This document shows positions 20,507 through 32,855 of a DNA stretch of 64,000 nt, piece by piece; positions within the stretch are counted from its first letter, which is position 1; each line of letters opens with the position of its first letter. The position numbers and the translations under genes are program-made. Source of the DNA: Hysterangium stoloniferum (Eukaryota > Basidiomycota > Agaricomycetes > Hysterangiales > Hysterangiaceae); NCBI GenBank assembly GCA_015178975.1, contig WHVD01000191.1, positions 82,080 through 146,079 on the forward strand, written 5' to 3'. A model generated the notes under the pieces. It searched no databases. It was given only the letters and a program-made list of their open reading frames with translations, and was not told the DNA's origin.

Positions 20507-23116
20507 TCACCACACAATCCACTCGCCATACATATTCGGACGCTCGCCACGGATGTAGCTCTCAAACGTCCTTTTAAGCACAGTCGCCCAATCTAGGTCG
20601 CGCTTGTCATCTCTAACGTTGTCCTCTGTCATGTAATCCGATTCCTTTATTATGGGTGGTGACACAGGCCCACGTGACATCGAAGACGCTTCGGCCCGTA
20701 GAGCTTCCATTGTTTCATTCATTTTTGCTTCGTAAAGCTTCAATCGGGCTGCGCGTTCACCGTGGATGAAGCGGGAGCCTAGGTCTGGCCAGTTTCGACT
20801 TGGGTCGAAAGGTTGCCACCTGGAGAAAGCATGTGGGTTTATAAACAGGAGCCTTAAATATAGATAGGATCTCACCAAAAGTTGTGGAAGTGATATGAGA
20901 ACGCGCCTCTGAAGAAGCCTTCAATACCCAATGCTTGAGGTGCCGCGCTGTTAACTGCAGGCGTGTCAAAAAGGTCTTGGAAGCTACAAGATACGCCATA
21001 AAGTTAACTTGACGACAACAAAATGAAAAAAAACGAGGTTTCACTTGCCTTCTGAAAAAAGGAAATGGCGGTCGATCTAGCTGAAAGTCTTCCGTATTAA
21101 GCCACGCAGGATCAAATAGCGCATCAGGCAGCCTCAACAACGCGCCTTCCAGATGCGCATCCTTCGTATACCGCGAAATCGTCATAGGGTGGAAGTCGAA
21201 CCCATTCCGCAACGCGGTTCTAAACAGGAACGTGCCAAATGCGGAGTTTTTATTCATGCGAAGCACGGCAGTGTTGTATTTCTCTAGCCGCGACCAGCGA
21301 TATGCAAACCCGCCTTTCCAGCCCCAGAGTTCCTCCCAGTCGCGTAGGAATATGGTATCTGCATCGAGGTAGGTTCCGCCGAAACGGTGGCAGAGGATGA
21401 AACGTGCAATGTCAGACATGATTACCGAGAGACGGTCGTACGTTTGCGATGAAGTCGATCCCGTACGCTGGAACATGTCATCTTCTTCATCGAGAGGCGG
21501 GCTCGTCGCTGACGGGTCGCCCGCCGCGGTAACGTTTTCAGACGAATCAGCATGAGTGTTCGTACTCGATTTGGCGGATTGGCCTTTGGGAACCTCGATG
21601 ATGACACCACCGGAGTTGAATATATTCACATCACGCCACTCGTCTTTGATCTCCGGAACGCCGTCAAACTGCTCCGTCGTATTCCACAGTCTGAATTTGA
21701 TCACATCCTTAAACCGAGGATGCAAAAATGGCGCTGACCATGGATTATCACCCAATGTATCAAACATATCCCGCACGGCCGTTGGATTCGGCACAGCAGC
21801 AGCAGGTCCAGGATTAATCCACAGCCAGAACTGTGGCCGACAGACATTAGCAGGAGGCGGGGTATCCGGTTCAAGGTCAAGGCCCAAATTCTGCGTATAA
21901 AGAAACGACAACAACGCTAAATACGGCTTATCCGTAAATGGGCCTGTCCAGAACATGTGGAAAATCCGAGGATAATCTGGATCACAGGGCTGGGAGGCCT
22001 CCACGTACGGGCGGTACGTACGTGGAGGCGGAAGGCGCAAGTGCGGTTCCTGCGGTCCAGGATGGAATTTCAAGCCCGAGTCCGGATTACCCTGCAGCTT
22101 CGCATTATATGGGGCCTTCGCTGGTGGGACCGCTATTGGCGGGTACTGGTCGAGACGACGGTCCTCCTCCACGTAAATATACTTCCATTCATCCATCTTC
22201 CCTCGCCGCATTCGCTTGCCATTGTCAAGGCCAGCACCTAATCGCAAAATTTCCAAACAGTCTCTCACATACTTAGGAGGGGTCATGATTTAATAAATAA
22301 AACGAAAATGAGAAGAGAATATCTAAAACACCTTACCTTTCCGGTACTGAAATCGCAGTGGTCCATGACTACGTCCAAGTCTGCGACACTCCCGGGAACA
22401 GGTCTTGGTGGATAGGATACGCTTGGCGGTGCACTCTGTATATCTAAATATGTGCGTTTTGGCCCAGTGCCGACGGTCACGCTCAAAACGGAAGGTGGAG
22501 GGCGATTGCGGCCGGGATAGGGTTTCTGTGATTTTCGAGGGATAGCCGGGTTCAGAGGCTGCACGGGCCAGTTTATGGCTTCCGGGACTAGGCAAGAGAC
22601 ATGAGAAATGAAACAGAAGAGGGCAAGGCATAGCCGGGATTGGACATTACGTTTTCGACTGCTCGGATAATGGCCGCTCGCGATCTCCCACTCCCACACG
22701 CGCTGCAGATCCTGGCGATGGAAGACGAGCGAGGACGGCTGGTCGTCCTGGTCTTCAAACGGAGTCATCCAAGGGTCCTGGTGCTTCCACCCGATGACGC
22801 CTCGATGCCTGTGCTTTGCAAAGGTGACAAAGGTCCATAAGATAACAAGACATGTGCCGATGAGGAGAGCGAGAGCACGGGCGTGTCCCCACTGGAGCAC
22901 AGCAGAATGGTATATGCTCCGGGGTTGGGGTATGAGGATCTTTAGGCGTTTAGGGATGCCGCGCCTGTACCAGGGAAGTTTTATATAGTAAGTAGTCGTC
23001 CATGGGGAGGGGCGTGACCGGAGTGAATGTTTCTCAAGGATGGTATTGGAATAAGGAAGGGGAGATGTACGAGCCTTATCTCTATTACCGCGAAGCTGGC
23101 CGTATAACGAGGCCAT
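20507..23116 (-). CDS. Type II membrane glycosyltransferase, DXD family (copy A)
   Basis: Five exons (complement of 22651-23116, 22337-22587, 21049-22271, 20876-20983, 20507-20819) give 786 residues in exact phase. A single hydrophobic segment (LALLIGTCLVILWTFVTF) lies about 85 residues in, preceded by basic residues, so a Golgi type II topology is likely. The catalytic region has FGGTYLDADT, the DXD motif of sugar-binding (GT32/Gly_transf_sug-like) transferases, then LRDWEELWGWKG and WLNTEDFQLDRPP. Donor and acceptor sugars cannot be told. An acidic, Ser/Thr-rich insert precedes the DXD. The intron at 20984-21048 uses a GC donor (AG|GCAAGT). The start was chosen by alignment to copy B; the frame is open further upstream. 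It is a tandem paralogue of 23788-26341 with the introns at matching places. Confidence 0.85.
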
Positions 23117-23787
23117 AAAGAGAGATAAAGTATGAGGGTAATCGAGAGCGACCTGTCCCGCCCAAGAGCGTCCTTTGTCGTGGTCGTAATCGGGGCTTGA
23201 TTTTTGGGCTGCAGTGGTTTTCTGACAGTCCAGACTCCGCTGTTGGCGCTTACTATGCGAACCAAGTACGTGTAACAGTATGTGTTTATTTATATATCCC
23301 CACGAGGGTTTCAATAATATGCATAGATATAGAGCTTTTTATTTGTTTTTCGGAAAAGAATTTCAATGTTCGCACTCACTGACCTCAACGACGTCGACTG
23401 CGCAGTTGCTGCGTTGGCCACACGATCACAGTCGCTTTTGATATTATATAACACGCTGATGACGTTTGGGTACTCTAGAAAATCATGGAGCTATGCCAAG
23501 CTATGCCAAAGTACATCACTAACGACTGATTGATTCCCAGCATACGTGTTCTCCGAATAAGAATCTGTACAAGTAAATTCTGGGAACTGCTCTTGGGAGA
23601 CATCTTGAAAGAAAACTCATCCTCCAAAAATCACCCACAAGTACATAATATTTACGATTAGGGGCTCACTATCCTAATGCCCATTACATCAGACCGTACC
23701 AAATAAGTACTACTAAAAAACATGTCCCATTCTACCCCACGATCTCGCTACTATGTACCACCGCCTCCACATGCATCCTCCCTCCAA
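23117..23787. other. Intergenic region between tandem glycosyltransferases
   Basis: 671 bp containing the promoter of copy A and the 3' end of copy B. I see no repeat or small gene. Confidence 0.5.
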
Positions 23788-26341
23788 CTACCACTCAATC
23801 CACTCCCCGTACATATTCGGCCTCTCCCCCCTAATATAGGCCTCAAACGTCCGCTTCAAGATAGCCGACCAATCCAAATCGCGCTTGTCGTCAATCGCAT
23901 CGTCCTCGCCTGCGTTCGCAGGAGGTAGAGGGCTCCGTGGCGATGCATCTGAGCCCGAGCCCGAGCCTGAGGCGCGTTTCTTGGCATGCGAGGAGGATTT
24001 TGACTTTTTAGAGTGGGATGAGGCTGCGGCTGCGGCTGCGGCTGCCTCGCGGGCTTGAATCCGCCCTGTTTGCTCGAATTGTGCGAAGCGCGGGCCAAGG
24101 TCTGGCCAGTTGCGCGTTGCATCGAAGGGACGCCACCTGCGTTCGCGGTGAGTATCAGTTAGTTAATTAGTTGGACAAGTCGCTTGGATTGGGAGGATGG
24201 GCAGAGGACCCATGAATGTATACTCACCAGTTATTATGCCAGTGATATGAGAACGCGCCCCGGAAAAAGCCATCAAACCCTAATGCTTGCGCCTCGGCAC
24301 TTGCACTAGGTGGCGTATCGAAGAAATGTTCAAAACTAAACCAAAAAAAAAAAAAAAATTATAATCAACCACCGTAAATGAAAAAAAGAAATAAAACACC
24401 AGAAACCGCCACCACTCACTTGACATACGATGGCGCAGGAGGCCTATCCCGCTGATAATTCTCTGTATTCAACCACGGCGAGTCAAACAGCGCATCCGGC
24501 AGTCTCAACAACAACCCATCCAAATCAGCATCATTAAGATAATTCGTAATAGCATGCATGGGGTGGAAATCGAGCTTATGCCGCAGCGCAGTTCTGATCA
24601 AGAAGGTCCCCAACGCGGAGCCCTTGTTCAGCTTCAACACCGCCGTGTTGTACTTCGGAAGTCGGGACCATCGATAGGCAAACGCGCCCTTCCACCCGAA
24701 CAATTCTTCCCAGTCACGAAGTATCAACGTGTCCGCGTCGAGGTACACACCACCAAACCGATGACACACCACAAAGCGCGCCATATCCGATAAAATCGTC
24801 CGCATCTGGTCACGCGACTGCGACGACGTGGAGGACATGCGCTTCAGCAGCTCGCTGTCTCGCTTCGATATCGTCGTGGAGCTGTCTTCTTCTGGTATAC
24901 GATACACGTGCCCTGCAGAGTTGAAGAGATTAGTCAACCGCCATTCGTCCTTGAGCTCCCGGATATTATCGAGCTGCTCCGTCGTGTTCCACAGCTTGAA
25001 CTTGATCACGTCCTTAAACCGGGAATGCAAAAAAGGCGCGGACCACGGATTTGTTCTCAGGGACTCATACATCTCCTGCGCTGCTCCCGGACCAGGGTTC
25101 GCGTCGATCGCCAGGCCCATTTGCATCCAAATCCACAATTGTGGCCTACACACATTGGATGCGGGGGCGTCGGAGGGGAGATGCAGACCGAGATTTTGGG
25201 TGAAAAGGAAGGACAATATAACCATATGCGGGTGCGTGGTAAATTCCCCTCCCCAGAATATGTGGAATATGCGGGGATGGTCTGGGTCGCATGCTGTCGC
25301 AAGCTCTGAGGAAGTCCAATACGACCTGGCGGGGGGAAGGAAGAGAGGCGGTTCGAGGGATTTGTCTTGTTTGACAACGGAGGGGGTTGCGGGTTTTGGT
25401 GGACTTGGCATGGTTAGTCGCTGGCCTTCTTCAACATAGATATAGTTCCAGGCTTCCACTGGTCCCCGCCTGACATGCTTCCCGTTGTCCAGGCCGGCAC
25501 CAACGCGTAATACTTCCAAACAATCTCTTACGTACTGTGTTCGGACAATCAGCGACAAGGCTTTTCACATGCTGGAAAGAATAGACATACTTTATTAGCA
25601 CTAAAATCGCAATGGTCCATTATTATATCGAGATCGGCAATACTCCCCAAAACAGGGCGGGGTGGGTAGCCAGCATTAGTCGTGGATTGTTTATTGAGAT
25701 ATGTTGGGTTAGTGGATTGTCTATCGAGGTATGTTCGATTAAGCCCAGAACCGACTGTGAGGCGTGATAGATGGTTGTTTTGGGTCGAGTGGTGAGCAGG
25801 CAAGCCTGGGTTCAACAAGGGTGCGTCTAGCGCAATGCCCTCTGGGACTGCGGAGGGACGCGAGGTGAGTGAACCCGCGAACTTAAACCGAGTCACATGA
25901 GGGGTGCTGCTCACTTTTTCTACTACTTTGAAAGTGACCACTAGCGACCTCCCACTCCCATATTCGTCGTAAGTCGTCGCGAGAGAAAACACGGGTTGAT
26001 GGTCTTTTGAAGGGTTGGAAGATGGCATTATAGAGAAAGGCAAGCAGGACAAAAGCAGCGACTGCTTTGTACAGCCATTTGGGACGTGATCGGTGTACGC
26101 TGATCATGAAATTAGAGGCTCGTGAGGGAAGAGGAAGAAGAGACTTGAAACGCCTGACGCCGAACAATTGCGAAAGAGGCCACGGCAGAGTTATGTAGTA
26201 GGGCGTCGTCCAATGATGTTTTCGGTGTCCGTATGTACTATCATGCTTCTCAGATATACCGTTGGTAATTGGGAGGAGGGGACTATTTATTGAACGACTT
26301 TTTTCTCGATGACGGGCTTTGGGTATGTGTATCCTGGTCAT
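23788..26341 (-). CDS. Type II membrane glycosyltransferase, DXD family (copy B)
   Basis: Five exons (complement of 25915-26341, 25591-25847, 24420-25534, 24228-24335, 23788-24136) give 751 residues in exact phase. It is a clear paralogue of copy A: the same four intron positions and phases, and shared blocks CRPQLW, NPWSAPFLHSRFKDVIKF, LWNTTEQ, FGGVYLDADT, GWKGAFAYRWSRL, YIRGERPNMYGEW. The membrane anchor (KAVAAFVLLAFLYNAIF) is about 85 residues in. The C-terminal exon carries an Ala run and a Ser/Lys/Gly-Ser low-complexity linker not found in copy A. All introns here use GT donors. An upstream in-frame ATG at 26437 exists; 26341 was chosen to match copy A. Confidence 0.85.
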
Positions 26342-26772
26342 TATTGAGGCAGCCCTAACATGACGGTTGCAGTATAAATGACCGAACCACAAAAGGTAGT
26401 CAACAGCCGCCCAAAATGTGTTTCTAGTGACGCTCACAGACTAGTCCAGTAATCCGTCCTCAGTTGAGTTGGACGTCGCGTCATCATCACATCACCTGTC
26501 AACAACGCACAACCATTTCAGGCAGAACGAAGGCTTGAGGGAAAAATCAATATTCAATTTCTGTTGCTAATATAACTTCAACGATGACAACTATCAACGC
26601 CCATATCATTTTTCGTTCTTTGCAAGTACGTTCAAGGCACACAAGTTTCAAACTCCAGAGTAGGACTGAAAAATGCAACGAGCAAGCAAAACTGTCAGTA
26701 GAAAAGAAATAAAATAAAACTTCTATATATCTATCACCACCGAGCCTGATGGCCTCGACTCAGTCTTTTTGT
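26342..26772. other. Intergenic region upstream of glycosyltransferase B
   Basis: 431 bp between the copy B start and the pyruvate kinase stop. No gene or repeat seen; it includes the putative longer N terminus of copy B (to 26437). Confidence 0.5.
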
Positions 26773-29115
26773 TTAGCTCGCCCCCAACAGATGCAGCTCA
26801 AAATCAGCCGGATCAGTGGGTACAGTGAGAATACGAATCGTGTTCGTATGTCCAAGACCGCTCTTCCATCCTTGCACAGCGACAATCGTCGTCCCGGTCT
26901 TGATAATTTTAAGAGCCAGTGCCGAGCGCAGACCAAACCGGATACGGTTATCAACCTAAGACACTCTCATCAACATACACCTTCACACAGGAAAACATCG
27001 CCACATACGTCCGTCTGCCACTCGTGGCTCTGGATGCCACGCGGCTCAGGGTACCAGAACGGGTATACGCCACGGTGCAGATGGATCTGACGCGCAGTTT
27101 GCTCGTTTCTCGTTACTACAAGAAGCCCACAAAAAAAAATATTCAGATCAGCGCTGGAGCCAAAACCCTCTCCAAACCCAAACTTACCGCAAATAATAGG
27201 AACATCAGGCCTATACTTTGACAAAAGACGAGCAGTATTGCCACTGGTGGACAAAACAAGCAGAGCGCTCGCATTTTGTTCAAATGCAGCTGCCACAGCC
27301 GCCATAGAGACGGTTTCTGCCGTTTCAGTCGGGCGAACTTGGATGTTGCGCAGCTCATCGAATTGAGGCGCGTAGCAGATCGCGCGCTCGGCGAGGAGAC
27401 AGGTTTCAGCCATCATCAGTACTATTGAGGATACGAGTAAGTTTCGCAGCTCGCAAACGTTGTGTATACGTAGATGCTCGGCGTACCTGATTGGATGGGA
27501 TAGTTGCCCTTGGCGGTCTCTCCGGACAACATGACGCAGTCGGTGCCATCAAGGACTGCATTAGCGACATCACTAACTTCCGCACGGGTTGGACGGGGGT
27601 TGTTCTGTCAAAATGGCGGTCAGTCAGGGCTTTAATCTTTGACATAGATATACACACAGTCATAGACTATAAAACATGAAACAGCAACAAGTAAGCAAAA
27701 CGAGCAAAACACCTCTAGTTCAAAAAAGTACACACCTCCAGCATTTGTGTCGCACAAATTACCGGCTTCCCAACAATATTACACTTGGCAATCATCATCT
27801 TCTGCGCAATGAACACCTGGCTTGCAGGAATCTCAATGCCCAGATCTCCACGCGCCACCATCACACCATCGCACACCGCCAAAATCTCATCAAAGTTCTC
27901 AAGACCTTGCTCATTCTCGATCTTCACAATGATCTTGATGTTCGCCCCATCGGGACCGAGAACCTCGCGGATATCGTGGACGTCCTGCCCGCGGCGGATG
28001 AATGACGCAAAGATCATGTCGACGCCGTTCTTGACACCGAACTTGAGGTCATTCTTGTCTTTCACGCTGAGGGCGGGAAGGTCGACGGGGGTTTTCGGAA
28101 GGTTGACACCCTTGCGTGAGGAGAGGACACCGTCGTTTTCGGCGGCGACTCTGACAGTGCCGTTGCCGACGGAGAGGACAAGGAGAGATAGAATGCCTGA
28201 AGTTCAGTCGTGGTAAGAAACAGAGAAGAGAGATAACTGTATGCCTCACCGTCATCCACGTAGATGTGTTTTCCAGGTGCAGTCACTTTCGACAGATTGG
28301 CCTAACAAATTGTTAATTGATAATATTCACGACGAATAGGGTGTATGTACTTACATAGTCCATATAAAGGACCTGGTCGTCGCATGCCTCGGCATATTTA
28401 GGGTCGTTAGTAATTGTGAATTCATGCCCACGGGGGATTTTGATCTAACAATAAAATAAAAAAATGGCCGCAAAGAAAAAATAGACAATCGCACATCCAT
28501 GTTATCTTTCATCAACCCAGTGCGGATCTCGGGACCTTTCTAGAGATATTATATTGTCAAAAAGACAAGCTCCCAGAAATCCCAAGTCCAAAAATACGTA
28601 CCGTATCTAGAGCAATAGCCAAAGGCCTCCTGCCCTGCTCTACCTCCGCAAGTCAATTAGATACACGCACTCCGCCACACAATAAATGCCATCACATACG
28701 CTGCATGACCTTTCTGGTATTATCGACCACACTCTGGTGATACTCGTACGAGCCGTGCGAGAAGTTCATCCGGACTGCCTCAGACGTCAGACGACAGGGC
28801 CACCCACGACATCGCACTAAACACACATACCGACATTCACACCCGCATCAGCCAACTGGGTGAGCTTCTCGACCGTGTTCACTTTCGGACCTGTGCAAAA
28901 ACGCCATCGTCATCCATGCTAGCTGTTTTTTCAAATCGCAAGCGTCGTACCAATGGTCGCGATAATAGCAGTCTAGGGGTTGCTGTGAATACCGGGAGCA
29001 GCCATTGAAAGCGGTTACGTACTTTACGCAGGAACTTGGTGTCCTCGGTGATAACAGGCTGGGAGGTATTAAGGCTCGACAGCCAGTGGAGACGCGACGT
29101 AGGAGGGGTGGCCAT
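26773..29115 (-). CDS. pyk1: Pyruvate kinase
   Basis: Thirteen exons (complement of 29023-29115, 28951-28972, 28831-28890, 28700-28774, 28602-28639, 28495-28539, 28355-28444, 28250-28301, 27736-28196, 27487-27604, 27188-27421, 27009-27115, 26773-26955) sum to 1578 nt, 525 residues, the fungal norm. It converts phosphoenolpyruvate and ADP to pyruvate and ATP, the last step of glycolysis in the cytosol. Catalytic and binding motifs are all visible: [53 protein letters not shown] and SGETAKG. The C-terminal allosteric domain contains [18 protein letters not shown]. Exon 2 is only 22 nt. High intron density is usual for basidiomycete housekeeping genes. Identity is firm; exon edges are predicted by eye but phase-consistent. 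Confidence 0.96.
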
Positions 29116-29756
29116 TGTAGTTGCAGTACTGCTGGAGGTGTAGTGGGAGTTTTAAAGGGAAGATATCACGGATGATGATGATAGATGGAGTAACGAGCAA
29201 CAACGTGCGCGGTTGTTGGGGACGAACGATGTTTTTGTATGCGCGTTAGGCGGAGTTTCCCCTAGGCGACTTGAAGGAAACACGGCATTGCTAGTGCCAA
29301 GTATTAGCCAATATACTCACGCTCGCGCTCATAACAGATTCCGGAAGGAACTAAGCTGATAGTCGATACAGGGAAATTAATTGTATATGACAGAGTTGAT
29401 TATCATCATATTTTCAAGAGCAACAATTTACTTCTGAGTGCCAATTTTACGTATCGTCAATGGTTGACATTCAGAACAGTACAGTGCACTACCAGACTAA
29501 TAACGTTTCGAAAGCGATCAGGACATCAATCAAGAAAAAAAGCCAGACATTCAGAAAAACAACAGACGAGCAAGGGGAAATAGCCAGAGTAGCCTGGGCA
29601 AATTCAGTCCTACAAAAAAGAGAAAAAAACACGGAAGAAGCAGAAGAACATTACGTAAATCGATACCGAGCACTTCCCGGCGCCCATACCTATCGTACAC
29701 CATTTCTGTGTCCCAATACCATTACCAGATCCAGATCCCACATCCAGGCTTCCTCC
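29116..29756. promoter_or_regulatory. Pyruvate kinase promoter region / CSL gene 3' flank
   Basis: 641 bp separate the pyruvate kinase start from the CSL stop. Both genes are on the minus strand, so the pyruvate kinase promoter lies here. A 103-codon plus ORF (29460-29771), Lys- and Gln-rich, has no family and is probably chance. Confidence 0.4.
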
Positions 29757-32477
29757 TCAAATCACGCGTAAAGACCATCCCCCATTCGCCGGTGGTGCAG
29801 GCCCGGGCGCTATCCACACCCCATCAGCGGGACTCCGCCCATCCGCAGGACTGCGACTGTGTATACCGTCAACAGACACCTCGTGGTACGAATGGTCGCA
29901 CGCAATCGAGCGTCCAGAATGATATCCCATCCCGTCCGATCCCCGAATAAAGAGAAGCGGTAGCGCGTGCCCCGGCATCGTCGAAGATCCAGGACCAGAT
30001 CCAGGATTAGGGTTAGGATTGGCATGAGAAATCGTATTAGGACCACCGTCAGCGTTTTGCACGCCCTCGCGATCGAGCACTGATATCGATGGGTGGCTAT
30101 GCGGGGAGCCTCCACCGTCCACACTCTGTCCATGTCCATGTCCACGCACCGACGACGGCCCCGCTTCCGCATGGTGATCCGAAACAGACCCGCCCTCGGC
30201 TCGGGCATCTCGTCCCTGTTCCCCTGGGCGGGAGCTAGACTCAGAACCAGACAACGAAACCATGCCTTCCTGGATCGTCTTTACAATGTCATTTATTGGA
30301 GGTAGATCGACGATAACGATCGTGTGTAATGGACCGGAAGGAATAAACCGCGGCGGCGCGATAATCACCTGATGGGTGTTGCCATGTTGGCTGTGTTGGA
30401 TATTTCCTGACGGTCCTGCTTCTACTAGTTGACCACCATCAGTGGGTATTGCAGCTCCAGCTGTCATGGCGTAGGGTGTTACTGAGGTCAGAGGACCAGG
30501 CGGCGTAGCCTGGAATATCCGCTGACGTAACGGTCCAATATTGCCTAGCCATACTTCCAGCGGAGTGGAAACAAGTGTGTCTGGGTGTTGATAGAAAAAG
30601 TTGGACACTGTCAGTTCGATCGTGTGCGGAGCAGCACGATATGCAGGTGCCGTGAAGAGTGTGGGAAACGGCGTGATCGGGACACATGGAACGGGCGAAT
30701 TGTGCCCAGATCCGTCAAAGAATGTGTATTGGAATTTCGCTACAGACACACATAATGTCATTAATGAAAACTGTTTTAACGCTCGATTAATGGTGGATAT
30801 TGCTCACAAATCCCAACTATTGTCCAACAGAGATAATCGTCTACCTCGTCAGTAACGACCCTAACACCGTCGCGCAGTTCATCCCTTACACGGGGAGCTT
30901 GGAACAAAAGTGGGTGAGAAGCTGGTTGCCCGGCGCTGCCTGGCGTCGGCGCGCCAGGCATTGACGCGCCTGGAACGGGACTAGCGGCAGACAAGTATGA
31001 CCGCGAGCCATCCGGATTAATACGCTGTAGCGCGATTTTTTGCATCTGGCTCACCGGCCCACCATCGTCGGGGGAAACCTTCCCTTTGTCCACTTTACGA
31101 ATAACGAGCGGGTTGGTTGTAATACCCGTTAGAGAATCGACGAGTTGGATTTCTGAGCCATAAGTCACAGGCTGCGGGCCGGCTGTGAGAAAAAAAAAAA
31201 GTGTGAGGTGAATATGCGAGTAGATCAACAAGCGCACTGACAAGGCAGAGTACCCGAGTCGGAGTGCCGGCGTATGACAGTGACATTGAATGCCGACCAA
31301 GAGAGATTACTAGCACAAAGCTGTGCATGCTCAATAGTCATGTATTTTGTACGGACGGTTTGAGAATTGATACGGTTAAAAAGAGAAACAGGGCCACCTG
31401 CAAGGATACAAGAGGAAATATTGCGCGTTTTCGCAGTTTTTTTCGAGGGCTTGGAGATAATAGTGACAGGGGCGGAGTCAAACGAGGCCCAGACACGTCC
31501 GGGAGCTGAATCGGTAGTCTGTTCTGAAGGGGCGGTCACATGAGGCTCGGCGATATCGAGAGCCAGCTGAAAGCTCTTTGATTTGGCTGTGCCGGCCACG
31601 TGTAGGTATTTGAAACTCGCGACCATGTTATTGTCGAGGGGTGAGCGTTGGTCAGACCCTCGATCACCATTTTCAGTGACTATACACATTGACAGCTGCT
31701 GATTCTTCAGCTCGCCATAGGGCGTCTCGATACGGACGACAGGTGGAGGACAGAGGAAACGCTTCTCGCTGCCGTATGACTTTTGGGCAACTGCGGCGTG
31801 GAGGCATATGACGGTTGTCATTGTCATAATGCGTGCATAGTCCATCGCAAGGTGGTCGCGTACTGTCCTCCTCACCTTGTTCTGAGACTGCTCTGCTGCT
31901 TCGTCCAGCTTCCGCTTGCTGGACGAAGGCTGCTCGGGGTGAAACATGAGCTGAGCATGGTCTGTTTCTGTGTGCTGAAGGATGCGCACCTGGCCATCGC
32001 GTTGTTCCGAGATATGGTCGCCATTTCGATGTTCTTGGGGATGTACAGAACCCCACTCGGCATGGGAGTGGTGAGGGGCGCTCAAAAGTGCGCGGATTGT
32101 CGTGGGATCTGATGGTTGGCGCTCAAGGTGGGAGACATTCGCGGGAGAGTTCGAGTAGGATGGGCGGGGAGGATCGTGGGTGTGGTTGAGAGCTGTATTG
32201 GAAAGAGTCAAAATTAGGACTTTTTGATAAGAAAGTTGAGAAGAAAGAGAAGAGATACCTGTACGCGTTGGATGGCGTTCGTCCGCTATGCGGTGATGAG
32301 ACATTGCGTCGACGTTGCTGTGGAGATCGTCGATGGTGAGAGGGGGAGGAGGGGGAGGAGGGGGATAAGCATGATTTATGATTCTCATCTTGTCTGCTAC
32401 CGTGTGAAGGCAGTCGTGGGAGTCACCTTACTCTTGGGCATATCCGGCCAACCATTCGGGTTCTTATACCAGACCAT
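29757..32477 (-). CDS. CSL-family transcription factor (CBF1/Su(H)/LAG-1 type)
   Basis: Exons complement of 32432-32477, 32259-32393, 31254-32192, 30808-31182, 29757-30739 give 825 residues in exact phase. If the first is dropped, translation starts at 32388 (808 residues). Domains in order: the Rel-like N-terminal DNA-binding domain with VAQKSYGSEKRFLCPPP; the beta-trefoil domain with TIISKPSKK, GGPVSLFNRINSQTVRTKYM and VIRKVDKG; and a C-terminal TIG domain with KFQYTFFDG, LTVSNFFYQHP, LEVWLGN. Fungi lack Notch; by family these proteins bind GTGRGAA-like sites and act as nuclear regulators. The N terminus has a polyproline run. A long disordered insert rich in Gly, Ser, His and Pro precedes the final LPLLFIRGSDGMGYH block. 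Identity is secure, the start less so. Confidence 0.88.
32394..32477 (-). promoter_or_regulatory. CSL 5' leader: alternative first exon or 26-codon uORF
   Basis: An ATG at 32477 opens a 26-codon frame ending just before the ATG at 32388. A GTAAGG donor and a TAGCAG acceptor, 38 nt apart, would instead splice its first 15 codons in frame onto the main ORF. Unspliced it is a uORF; spliced it is the N terminus. Splicing could thus switch translation. Confidence 0.4.
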
Positions 32478-32855
32478 TGTGTGTCCACAACCACCCAGTG
32501 TTGTACACTACTTTCGTCTGGCAAGTTCATTTCTACAAGAACAGAAACGTAGTAAAAATGGATTTAATTGTGATTAAATATTCTCGTCTTGCACCTGCTT
32601 CACTCAACGATTCCGTCTACACTTCGGCTCGGAGAAAACAGGCGTATTTCCCACGAACGACACGTGATGTTTACCACGCCTGATCTGACAATGACAGACG
32701 TTGCACTAATACAGCCCAAAGCAAGCTAACGTTTATCTTAGAATACATTCAGCAAAACTCTAGTGATACTATACACCCAATTAAAATACTTTCATTACAA
32801 CCCTAGACATACTGCGCACCCAATTAAAATCCATTCTTGACAATAACCCCATCTC

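Noticed and set aside
20341-20577. 78-codon basic plus ORF
   Set aside because: It overlaps the antisense of the glycosyltransferase A end and has only low-complexity Arg/Gln content.
24340-24362. Poly(A) run as a retrotransposed gene tail
   Set aside because: The A run lies inside an intron of glycosyltransferase B as the antisense of its polypyrimidine tract before the acceptor.
18896-29115. Biosynthetic gene cluster (epimerase, two glycosyltransferases, pyruvate kinase)
   Set aside because: The metabolic genes are universal single-step housekeeping enzymes; no pathway enzyme, transporter or regulator links them to the glycosyltransferases.
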